Positions 27,757 through 35,043 of a stretch of DNA of 64,000 bases are shown piece after piece. The first letter of the stretch is position 1; each line of letters starts with the position of its first letter. The stretch is taken from assembly GCF_007097145.1 (NCBI RefSeq), contig NZ_VJVZ01000012.1, forward strand, positions 62,001-126,000, given 5' to 3'. A model generated the notes under the pieces. It ran no database searches, was not told the origin of the DNA, and worked only from the letters and a program-made list of their open reading frames with translations. The stretch comes from Flavobacterium zepuense (GTDB lineage: Bacteria > Bacteroidota > Bacteroidia > Flavobacteriales > Flavobacteriaceae). Both the position numbers and the translations under genes were made by a program.

Positions 27757-28059
27757 ATGCGTAATAAACAACACATAGCCAAAGAAATAATGCAATTGAT
27801 TGCAATAAAAGCTTCATACAATTACTTCTTAGGGTCTGAAAGCTCACTATTTGAAGTGGAAAATACCACACAGGTAAAACAAAACCTAACGACAATTACC
27901 CAGTCGCTTAACGCGCTCTACGCCGAGTATAACGAGGCTGTTGATTGTCAGTTAACCGTTAACGGCAGCTCCCAACAACTGCCAATCGTTAACCAACAAC
28001 TAAACATGAGCGCAATAATGCACTTTAACGCCGACAGGCGGTTTACAATTACTGAATAG
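27757..28059 (+). CDS. Hypothetical early prophage protein
   Basis: 100 residues from MRNKQHIAKEIMQLI. It is polar and mostly helical in composition, with Gln/Asn-rich stretches in the second half (QLTVNGSSQQLPIVNQQLNMS). I recognise no family. It is the first rightward gene after the early promoter, so it may be a regulator or anti-repressor; this is only positional. An in-frame TTG at 27727 exists, but the ATG fits the promoter position better. A 31-base linker repeat begins 2 bases after its stop. Confidence 0.5.
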   Translation: MRNKQHIAKEIMQLIAIKASYNYFLGSESSLFEVENTTQVKQNLTTITQSLNALYAEYNEAVDCQLTVNGSSQQLPIVNQQLNMSAIMHFNADRRFTITE

Positions 28060-28060
28060 A

Positions 28061-28134
28061 GTGGATTTGGTTATTTGGGGATTTGGTTATTCGCCCCAAC
28101 TCCAATAATCAAATCCCCAAATAACCAAATCCAC
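28061..28134. repeat. Prophage linker inverted repeat (spacer 1)
   Basis: Two 31-base arms (28061-28091 and 28104-28134), beginning GTGGATTTGGTTATTTG and ending with its complement, pair with one mismatch around a 12-base loop. They occupy nearly the whole spacer between two small genes. Confidence 0.85.
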
Positions 28135-28179
28135 CAAACTTTAAGACTTGCAACTTTACAATTTTTAAATCACAAAAAA

Positions 28180-28431
28180 ATGACAATTACAGGAACAATT
28201 GAAAGCATTGAGTACCGCAACACAGCCGGTCACGAAAAAAAAGTAGTAACTCTTGTGCCCGATGGCAGGCAAAGGGCGTTTGTAGAATTCCGCGGCCGCC
28301 GTATGGACGACCTTAATGAATACAAAGAAAACGATGAAATACACGTAACAGTAACACTGGAAGGTAAAATATCTAAAAACAGCGGCATACAATACAACAA
28401 CCTTGTAGCGCAAAGTGTAACGAGCTGCTAA
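28180..28431 (+). CDS. Small OB-fold-like protein (DUF3127-like), early prophage gene
   Basis: 83 residues: MTITGTIESIEYRNTAGHEKKVVTL, then RAFVEFRGRRMDDLNEYKENDEIHVTVTLEGKI and IQYNNLVAQSVTS. The alternating beta pattern, with a GxIxxI opening and a V.F.G..IsKnG-type end, resembles the DUF3127 / small single-strand-binding OB fold. It may protect or bind phage ssDNA or a host complex. The ATG at 28180 was chosen because it starts the fold. Linker repeats lie on both sides of the gene. Confidence 0.5.
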   Translation: MTITGTIESIEYRNTAGHEKKVVTLVPDGRQRAFVEFRGRRMDDLNEYKENDEIHVTVTLEGKISKNSGIQYNNLVAQSVTSC

Positions 28432-28443
28432 TTTGGTAATAGG

Positions 28444-28544
28444 GTGGATTTGGTTATTTGAGGATTCATTGATTTGGAGCTTCGAATAACTGAATCATCA
28501 AATTAACAGATTAACAGTTACCACTCACAAATAACCAAATCCAC
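28444..28544. repeat. Prophage linker inverted repeat (spacer 2)
   Basis: GTGGATTTGGTTATTTG (28444-28460) and its exact complement (28528-28544) bound a 67-base interior. The left arm starts 12 bases after one gene's stop and the right arm ends 24 bases before the next start. Confidence 0.85.
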
Positions 28545-28568
28545 GTATCAACAACAAAACATAAAATC

Positions 28569-28817
28569 ATGAATTACAAAATAAAAGGCATTATAACCGC
28601 CATAGGCGATATAAAAACCACAAAATTAGGCACCGCAGTACAGCAACTGCATTTTGAACAGGAAACCGGCCGCATGTTTTACCCGTCGGCGCTGGGCACC
28701 AAAATAGATCTCTTAGCCGACATGCTGCCCGGCGATGTAGCCGAACTCGAATTCCACATCTCTGGCTCTAAAGGCACTTACAACAATGTGATTATAGACA
28801 ATCTTGTAAGGGTTTAA
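28569..28817 (+). CDS. Second small OB-fold-like early prophage protein
   Basis: 82 residues: MNYKIKGIITAIGDIKTTKLGTAVQQLHFEQE, then FYPSALGTKIDLLADMLPGDVAELEFHISGSKG and YNNVIIDNLVRV. The plan is the same as the preceding gene (opening G.I..I, a central phrase ending in GD.AE.EFHI, ending YNN..I.NL), so the two are probably distant paralogues. Single-strand DNA binding is possible but not shown. It follows a linker repeat. Confidence 0.45.
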   Translation: MNYKIKGIITAIGDIKTTKLGTAVQQLHFEQETGRMFYPSALGTKIDLLADMLPGDVAELEFHISGSKGTYNNVIIDNLVRV

Positions 28818-28963
28818 GTGAATTGCGGGTTTTGGGTTAGGAGTTGTTGGTTACCGAAGCGCCTGTTGACTTTAAAACTTTCGACTTGATGACTTTACTA
28901 ATTGTTCTTTGACATACTGTTTAAAACTCTCCTTTGCAGTTAGCAGAAGAGAGTTATGAAATT

Positions 28964-29482
28964 TTATTTATCAACTTTAATATAAGTGTACATAGAAATA
29001 TTTTTGGGCCGTGTTTCAGCTCCGCCTTCAGGCTCTGTAGAATAGGTTGCAGGATTCCAAGCATATTTAGAATTAGATCCACGGCCACTTACATCATTTC
29101 GGGCAGCACCTTCAAATTTATGACTGTGCGCTTTAAGCATATCATCCTGAAAGCTACCCGCCAGTCTGTTAGCATCAGTATCTACACCTTTACCACTATA
29201 ATTACTGCTTCTTATAAAAGCACCCAATGCATTTGGTAAATAATACTTATCTCCTTTTTTTGTAAGTATATTAAGCTGCGCATTATTTTTTAAGATAGTA
29301 AAAAGTGAGCTTTTTTGATCCACCTCACTGCCGTCGAGTAAAACCCAAACTCCTTTTTGAGTAATCTTAAATGTCTCAGGAGTTAAAAGTGACTGTTTAA
29401 TACTGCCTACGTTTTCCATCACAGTACAGGAAATTAATAACGGCGGAATAACAATCAACAAAAGTAAAATTTTAGTCTTCAT
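28964..29482 (-). CDS. Prophage lipoprotein with a tail-tip/collar-like C-terminal domain
   Basis: 172 residues, reversed relative to the surrounding phage genes. MKTKILLLLIVIPPLLISC is a lipoprotein signal (Cys19). The C-terminal half reads LPNALGAFIRSSNYSGKGVDTDANRLAGSFQDDMLKAHSHKF, then ETRPKNISMYTYIKV, the end signature of phage tail-collar or fibre-tip domains (GxFxRxxD, LGSFQ, HxH, ETRPxN). A membrane-anchored fibre-tip fragment could block receptor use or bind fibres. It was likely acquired as a moron gene. The ATG at 29482 was chosen for the signal peptide. Confidence 0.7.
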   Translation of the reverse strand: MKTKILLLLIVIPPLLISCTVMENVGSIKQSLLTPETFKITQKGVWVLLDGSEVDQKSSLFTILKNNAQLNILTKKGDKYYLPNALGAFIRSSNYSGKGVDTDANRLAGSFQDDMLKAHSHKFEGAARNDVSGRGSNSKYAWNPATYSTEPEGGAETRPKNISMYTYIKVDK

Positions 29483-29755
29483 AATTTTAAAAATTAAGTT
29501 AATAATCTCAAAATTAAACATCTAAACATTATCAAAACATCCCCATCAATAGGTAATTACTGAGCGCATTTACTTAAAACTAATTTAATCAATCGCTTTG
29601 TACATAGTCATCATAGCACGCCACCAGCTCAAGCAGCGTTATTTACATATTGATAGATCTTATTAAATCCTAACGGTAAATTTAAAGTTATCACATTGAT
29701 TGTAAATCCAAACACTCATAATTGGCCCCCAATATTTCCCAATCCCTCTTTTGAA
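29483..29755. other. Spacer between the lipoprotein and the terminase
   Basis: These 273 bases lie between divergent genes and presumably hold both promoters. No consensus box with correct spacing, hairpin or linker repeat was seen. Confidence 0.4.
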
Positions 29756-30304
29756 ATGCAAGAAACCGAAGCCCAGAACAGCGCTTCCTTTTCCGCCCCT
29801 ACCCCTGCAAAACGCAAAACCAATAATGGCCCTTATAAACAAGAATATGCAGAGCAGGTCTATAAGCTCTGCCTGCTCGGCGCTATAGACCGCGATCTGG
29901 GTTCCTTTTTTGGTGTAACCCGAGAGACCATTATCAACTGGAAAAAAAGCAAGCCTGATTTTGGCGAGGCCGTAGCCCGCGGCAAACGCGCGGCTGATAT
30001 GGAGGTGGCCGAATCGTTATACCGCGCCACGATTGATAGGGTTATTTCCACTAAACAGGCCGTAAAATGCAAGGAGGTATATTACGACGAAAACGGAAAG
30101 CGCGTAGAAAAGGAGCGCATAGAAATAGTGGAGGTAGAAAAGCATGTGCCCGCCTGCTTCCGCTCGCAGCAGTTTTGGCTGCGCAACCGCAACCCCAAGC
30201 TTTGGAGCCTTAAGCACGAGGAACCTGACGATTATCCCGTGCGCAACTACACGCTGAATTTGGGCCAGGGCCATAATCCGGATGACGATGAAACTCCTGC
30301 CTAA
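29756..30304 (+). CDS. Phage terminase small subunit
   Basis: Probable DNA-recognition subunit of the packaging motor, 182 residues. A helix-turn-helix is seen in YKLCLLGAIDRDLGSFFGVTRETIINWKKSKPDFGEAV, the layout of small terminase N-terminal domains, followed by a helical oligomerisation region (ADMEVAESLYRATI) and a beta-rich tail. The ATG at 29756 is preferred, although an in-frame TTG at 29696 would add 20 residues. It overlaps the large subunit gene by 23 bases. Confidence 0.8.
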   Translation: MQETEAQNSASFSAPTPAKRKTNNGPYKQEYAEQVYKLCLLGAIDRDLGSFFGVTRETIINWKKSKPDFGEAVARGKRAADMEVAESLYRATIDRVISTKQAVKCKEVYYDENGKRVEKERIEIVEVEKHVPACFRSQQFWLRNRNPKLWSLKHEEPDDYPVRNYTLNLGQGHNPDDDETPA

Positions 30305-31613
30305 ACAACAGCATGCGGTGTACTTTTTAAAAGACACTATAACCGAAGAAGTACTGTACGGCGGGGCGGCGGGCGGTGGCAAAAGTGCTCTGGGCTGCCT
30401 GTGGCTTATGGAAATGTGCGGCCGGCACCCCGGCACCCGCTGGCTGCTGGGCCGTAGCAAACTTAAAACACTTAAAGAAACCACACTGACTACGTTTTTT
30501 GAATTAGCCAAGCAGCTACGCTTATCCCGGCAATTTAAGTACAAGGCTACAGAGAATATTATTTATTGGAACAACGGTAGCCAGATCATCTTAAAAGACC
30601 TGTTCTTATACCCATCCGACCCGAATTTCGACAGCCTTGGGTCGCTCGAAATTAGCGGTGCGTTTATAGACGAATGCAACCAGGTACACTACCACGCCTG
30701 GCAAATTGTAAAGAGCCGCATAAGGTACAAGTTAACCGAATTTAAGCTCATCCCTAAAATGCTGGGCAGCTGCAACCCGTCTAAAAACTGGGCGTATAAA
30801 GAATTTTACAAACCGCACCGCGATGGTTCGCTACCGCCTTACCGGCGTTTCATTCAGAGCTTGCCAACTGATAACCCCTACCTGCACCCCAGTTATTTAC
30901 AGTCGCTTTTAAGGCTTGATAAAAACAGTCGCGAACGCCTGTACTTTGGCAACTGGGAGTATGACGATGACCCTGCTACCCTTATTGACAACGACAGTAT
31001 TGCCGACTATTTTAAACCGCACCATCTATCTCCTACCGGGCTCAAGTACATGACTATAGACGTTGCCCGTAAAGGCCGCGACAAAACAGTCTTTAGAATT
31101 TGGCACGGCTGGGTGTGCATAGCACGGGAGAGTATAGCCAAGTCTGGCCTGGACGAAGTGGTAAGCCGCGCCAAACTGCTGCAAATTAAGCATGGCATTG
31201 CCCTAAGCAATGTTGTAGCCGACGAAGATGGCGTAGGCGGCGGCGTGGTCGACTTTTTAAAATGTAAGGGTTTTGTAAACAATTCGGCACCACTACAAAT
31301 GCTTGAGGGCAACACCTACATAAAACCCAATTACGACAACCTTAAGAGCCAGTGCTCCATTAAGATGGCCGAAATGATTACCAACCGCCTTGCCGGAGAG
31401 CTGTGCGACAATGATGCCGTACAGCAAACCACCGCTGAAGAAATGGAACAGGTAAAACTTAAAGACATTGATAAAGATGGCCGCCAGGGCATTACACCCA
31501 AAGACCGCATTAAAGAACTCATAGGCCGCAGCCCCGATGAGTGGGACAGTATCATGATGCGTTACTGGTTTGCGTTGCGAAGAACATATACGGCGAGAGT
31601 GAGGGTTGGGTAA
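30282..31613 (+). CDS. Phage terminase large subunit
   Basis: The packaging ATPase and nuclease, 443 residues. Walker A is GAAGGGKS (28-35), Walker B is AFIDEC (Asp130, Glu131) and the RNase H-like nuclease starts at YMTIDVARKGRDKT with Asp260 as first acidic residue, followed by NVVADEDGVGGGVVDFL and a C-terminal DSIMMRYWFALRR. Length and motif order fit the Terminase_6 group. It overlaps the small subunit start-to-stop, so translation is coupled. An alternative ATG lies 6 bases later. Confidence 0.92.
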   Translation: MTMKLLPKQQHAVYFLKDTITEEVLYGGAAGGGKSALGCLWLMEMCGRHPGTRWLLGRSKLKTLKETTLTTFFELAKQLRLSRQFKYKATENIIYWNNGSQIILKDLFLYPSDPNFDSLGSLEISGAFIDECNQVHYHAWQIVKSRIRYKLTEFKLIPKMLGSCNPSKNWAYKEFYKPHRDGSLPPYRRFIQSLPTDNPYLHPSYLQSLLRLDKNSRERLYFGNWEYDDDPATLIDNDSIADYFKPHHLSPTGLKYMTIDVARKGRDKTVFRIWHGWVCIARESIAKSGLDEVVSRAKLLQIKHGIALSNVVADEDGVGGGVVDFLKCKGFVNNSAPLQMLEGNTYIKPNYDNLKSQCSIKMAEMITNRLAGELCDNDAVQQTTAEEMEQVKLKDIDKDGRQGITPKDRIKELIGRSPDEWDSIMMRYWFALRRTYTARVRVG

Positions 31614-31846
31614 AGCGATTATTTGTGTATTTGTGTATTGGTTATTCGTAGCGCATTTGCCGCACTGTCATTGCGAGGGAGGCACGACCGCGGCAATCTC
31701 ATTATATTTTACTTGTGGGATTGCCGCGGTCGTGCCTCCCTCGCAATGACGGCGCGTGAAGAAAAATCCGTGAAAACCAGCGATTGCGATGCATCCGTAT
31801 TACTTCCAAATAACCAAATCATCCTATTACCAAATCCACAATAAAA
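31614..31846. repeat. Prophage spacer with palindromic repeat (copy 3)
   Basis: Arms of 32 bases at 31666-31698 and 31719-31750 (start TGTCATTGCGAGG, inner ends GGCAATC/GATTGCC) pair perfectly around a 20-base loop. Outside them lie a linker-like left part (about 31617-31648) and a right part containing CAAATAACCAAATC and CCAAATCCAC just before the next start. This is the same family as the chromosomal copies at 6.1 and 19.9 kb. Confidence 0.85.
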
Positions 31847-32386
31847 ATGAAAAACATCACCCTAAAACAATACACCCAACTAAAAGATACCTTGCCTTAC
31901 GACAGCATCCTAACCCACCTCAACCCAAAGAATAATTTCGGCGGCAGCCAGATGAATATTGGGCAAATGCCTTATGCTAACGTAAAATACTGCATCAGGC
32001 TGTTGCCGAAGGTATCCGACTGGCACGGTATCCAACAGCTTTTTGAGATATGTTTCGGTGTACCCGAAAAAACCTTCTGGCGCACTCACATTACCGACTA
32101 TTTCGCCGCCAGAAAGTTCATGCTACAGGAATTTGAACGCATTATAATTACCGAAAACAAGCTGCTCGCTACACAAAGTACCGACGCCCACTTGTGGCAA
32201 ATGGCAGGCGCCGATAAGCTCAAACCCTACAGCGACACCCTGCCCCTGTTGCAACTCGGCAAGCTGTTGGGCCAATACCCGTTTGACCTTGGCCGAAAGC
32301 CCTACAGCGAGATCTTTAACCTGCTCGCACAAACCAAAACCCAAAACGAGGTAGAGGCAGAGTACCAAAAACTAAGCAAGGGTTGA
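31847..32386 (+). CDS. Hypothetical prophage protein after terminase
   Basis: 179 residues: MKNITLKQYTQLKDTLPYDSILTHLN, with a central VSDWHGIQQLFEICFGVPEKTFWRTHITDYFAARKFMLQEFERII and a Gln/Lys-rich C-terminus. It is helical in composition without a recognised motif. Its position before tail genes suggests a tail assembly or chaperone protein. It is bounded by linker sequence on both sides, which makes it a cassette-like unit. Confidence 0.55.
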   Translation: MKNITLKQYTQLKDTLPYDSILTHLNPKNNFGGSQMNIGQMPYANVKYCIRLLPKVSDWHGIQQLFEICFGVPEKTFWRTHITDYFAARKFMLQEFERIIITENKLLATQSTDAHLWQMAGADKLKPYSDTLPLLQLGKLLGQYPFDLGRKPYSEIFNLLAQTKTQNEVEAEYQKLSKG

Positions 32387-32702
32387 TTTGGTTATTTGTT
32401 AATTCGGTTATTTGGTTTCGCAGTACAGTCCAGCTTGTCATTGCGAGGCAGGCACGACCGCGGCAATCCCACACGAAATACAATAACATTTTTTTTTAAT
32501 GTTAAACATTCAATTAAGCAATATTTGAGATTGCCGCGGTCGTGCCTGCCTCGCAATGACAGCACGTGAAGAAAGCAACTTGAAAATCCGCGCTGCGCAG
32601 CATCCGGCTCATCAGCGTTCAATCCAAATAACCGAATTAACAAATTACCATATCCCCAAAAACCAAATTACCACATCCCCAAATAAACAAATCCACATAA
32701 AA
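32385..32702. repeat. Nested palindromes in a prophage spacer (copy 4)
   Basis: Outer arms of 31 bases (32385-32415 and 32624-32654, beginning GATTTGGTTATTTG or its near-complement) enclose inner arms of 33 bases (32436-32468 and 32529-32561, beginning TGTCATTGCGAGGCAGG). Compared with the copy at 31.7 kb, GAGGG is GAGGC on the left and CCCTC is GCCTC on the right, a paired change. A further AAACAAATCCAC linker precedes the next gene. Confidence 0.88.
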
Positions 32703-33152
32703 ATGAAAGACATAGTACGCATACTGCAAGACATAGCCCAGGCAAAAAGCTTGGAATACCACTACGGCAAAAAAGCCGCCCTAAACCTGCTGGATGGCAG
32801 TGCCGAACCCGGCAAAACCTTCCTGCTGCACGAGTTTACCAACCGTAAAAGCGAATATAACGATTCGGGTACCAAAATAACGGCCGCAACCTACGAGGGC
32901 AAGTTCTTTTTGGTAAAGCACTCCGACTTCGACCAGCAGTATTTTGCTGAAGCAGGTACAGAAGAAACATCTAAATATACGGCTAACATAGAGCCGCTGT
33001 TACAGGTTTTTAATGACATTGGCAACAGCCTGGCATGCCTTTCGGCAGAAGTTACCCAATGGGATAATATAGATGTTACGGATGCGCTTGATGCCAATAT
33101 GGATGGCCTGCTGTGCAGCTACAGCATTAAAATGCCGGCACATTATGAGTAG
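32703..33152 (+). CDS. Hypothetical virion-associated protein
   Basis: 149 residues from MKDIVRILQDIAQAKSLEYHYGKKAALNLLDG. Aromatic and acidic patches appear (EYNDSGTKITAATYEGKFFLVKHSDFDQQYF), with a short C-terminal MPAHYE. No family motif is recognised. The next gene starts inside its last codons, so they are translated together, which suggests a head-tail or tail-completion role. The ATG at 32703 was chosen because upstream sequence in the frame is repeat DNA. Confidence 0.5.
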   Translation: MKDIVRILQDIAQAKSLEYHYGKKAALNLLDGSAEPGKTFLLHEFTNRKSEYNDSGTKITAATYEGKFFLVKHSDFDQQYFAEAGTEETSKYTANIEPLLQVFNDIGNSLACLSAEVTQWDNIDVTDALDANMDGLLCSYSIKMPAHYE

Positions 33153-33600
33153 CGCAGCACAAATACTGCAAGCGGAATTTACCCTGCTTAAAAAGGATAT
33201 AATTGCGGCGTATGAAGCAAGCGGGATGGCAACCAGTGGTAACTGGGGCAAAAGCGTGCAGGTGGTAAGCCTGCCCAACGGAATTAGCATTATGGCTGAT
33301 GGTTACATAAACGGCCGCAAGCCCGGCAAAGTGCCACCCAGCGAAGCTATAGAGGCATGGCTTATAAAAAAGGGTATTGCCGCACGGGTAAGAGATGACA
33401 TAAGTACCTCGAGCCTTGCCTTTTTAATTGCCAGAAAAATTGCCAAAAAAGGCTGGCAGCCCAAGCCCGGCACACAAAACCCGGTAGATGCCGTAGCTAC
33501 ACCGCAGCGCATTCAGCAAATAATAGATAAAGTGGGGCAGGCGCATTTAGCAACTTTTACTACCGATATTTTAAACTCCCTAAACCAAATTTCTGTATGA
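33145..33600 (+). CDS. Phage gp10-like neck or tail-completion protein
   Basis: 151 residues: MSSAAQILQAEFTLLKKDIIAAYEASGMATSGNWGKSVQVV, then MADGYINGRKPGKVPPSEAIEAWLIKKGI and SSLAFLIARKIAKKGWQ. The long first helix, a central short beta sheet and the alternation of basic and hydrophobic helix residues resemble HK97-gp10-type or virion morphogenesis proteins. The start ATG overlaps the previous stop by 8 bases and its own stop overlaps the next start, indicating tight coupling. Confidence 0.5.
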   Translation: MSSAAQILQAEFTLLKKDIIAAYEASGMATSGNWGKSVQVVSLPNGISIMADGYINGRKPGKVPPSEAIEAWLIKKGIAARVRDDISTSSLAFLIARKIAKKGWQPKPGTQNPVDAVATPQRIQQIIDKVGQAHLATFTTDILNSLNQISV

Positions 33601-34817
33601 TAGTATTTTCACCCTCGGTTAACGAAGGCAAGCTTCGCCCGGCCTATAATAATGATATTTACCGCTTTAAGAGCGACTCGGTTTTAGCTTCAAAATATTG
33701 TGATATTGAGTTGGGTGGTAATCCGGCCGCGAACATCCCTAATATAAACATAAGGCTGTACCCCGACCCTGCCGGTAACTTTTTTGTAAACTTTATGCCG
33801 TATATAAAGTCGGATATTAACAACACAAATTTTGAAGACAACCTTACACCTAACCTGCAGGCCCAGTTTCCGCAAAGCTTTATTTACGACCGCACTACAG
33901 AACGCTATCTGCAAAGAGGCACCTGGTTTTGGATTACCCTTGCCGATGGCTCTGTAGATTCTGCCTACAAGATCCTGGATTACCTTTGTAGCGTAACCCA
34001 GGCAGGCGATAAGCTGCAAATGAATAAAAACAGCATCTACGCCCTTTCACCCTGTAAACCCGATACTGCGAACAATTATTACCTTAAATACTGGCAGGGC
34101 TACCCGTTTGATGTAAGCCTTTACTACCCTAAAACCGGGCCATTAAAGGTTAAAAACCTAACCACCCTTTTTAACCGCGATTTTACAAACACCGGCAAGG
34201 TACACCGCCTGTTTTTCTCAGATGGGCGCAGCGATGAAACCCTGGAAGACCTGCTGCCTATGAACGAGGGTTTTAATACTTTAGAGCTTACCCAAACCAA
34301 TTTATTAGGGCTGGCAGACAGTGCCAATACAATAATAGATACTACAGTACGCAGTACACTACCCAACAACACTATTTATATAAACTTGCAAAAAGTGCCT
34401 TATGAGTGTGGTGTGTACCTAAAATGGTTTAACCCCCAGGGAGGTTATAGCTATTGGCTGTTTGAAGACACTTACAGCATAGACCGCAGCACCAAACAGC
34501 TTGGCGAGCTTGACTTTGATAATGCCAATGCAGAATATACCACGGCACGTACCCGCCAGATAGGAAAGGAAAGCCAGGATACCCTTAAAATTATTGCCGA
34601 ACTGCTTACGCCCGATGAGCGTAGCGTTGTAGAAACCATTTTAGACAGCCCTAAGATATACCTCTTTACCGGCAAGCCTTTTGCCCGCAATGCAGCCGAT
34701 GACTGGGTAGAAGTTACCCTTAAAACCACATCGGCACGGCTTAAAAACCCGCGCCAACAGCTTACTAATTTTACTTTTGATGTAGAATTGCCTGCAAGGT
34801 ATACGCAAACTCTATAG
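33597..34817 (+). CDS. Phage structural protein, probably tail
   Basis: 406 residues, beta-rich, with phrases such as VSLYYPKTGPLKVKNLTTLFNRDFTNTGKV, KWFNPQGGYSYWLFEDTYSIDR and FTFDVELPARYTQTL at the end. The pattern of short beta strands and aromatic loops is typical of distal-tail or baseplate-hub proteins. No exact family is recognised. It lies in the run ending in the tape measure, so tail location is inferred. A 226-base spacer follows. Confidence 0.55.
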   Translation: MIVFSPSVNEGKLRPAYNNDIYRFKSDSVLASKYCDIELGGNPAANIPNINIRLYPDPAGNFFVNFMPYIKSDINNTNFEDNLTPNLQAQFPQSFIYDRTTERYLQRGTWFWITLADGSVDSAYKILDYLCSVTQAGDKLQMNKNSIYALSPCKPDTANNYYLKYWQGYPFDVSLYYPKTGPLKVKNLTTLFNRDFTNTGKVHRLFFSDGRSDETLEDLLPMNEGFNTLELTQTNLLGLADSANTIIDTTVRSTLPNNTIYINLQKVPYECGVYLKWFNPQGGYSYWLFEDTYSIDRSTKQLGELDFDNANAEYTTARTRQIGKESQDTLKIIAELLTPDERSVVETILDSPKIYLFTGKPFARNAADDWVEVTLKTTSARLKNPRQQLTNFTFDVELPARYTQTL

Positions 34818-35043
34818 CCGTAAAGTCTTAAAGTCATCAAGCCGAAAGTCCTTGCCCACAAAAAAGAGTGGAGCGATGAATGGGTATAGTTTGATATTCC
34901 GGATGCATTATTAATAGTGTTTAATTAAGATGCTAAGTGTTGCTTTTCCCCTCTCCTTTGGAGATGGGCCGGGGTTGAGGACTTTCGACATTAGACCTCT
35001 TGACCTTTGACTAATTCAAATATTTCCTCCAAACCATAAAAAT
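34818..35043. repeat. Prophage spacer with dispersed repeat fragments
   Basis: AAAGTCATCAAGCCGAAAG (about 34828-34846) is the inverted relative of CTTTCGACTTGATGACTTT at 28.88 kb. CCCCTCTCCTTTGGAGATGGG and GAGGACTTTCGAC belong to fragments seen again near 42.7 kb. A GTG start follows at the right end. No promoter is certain. Confidence 0.5.
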
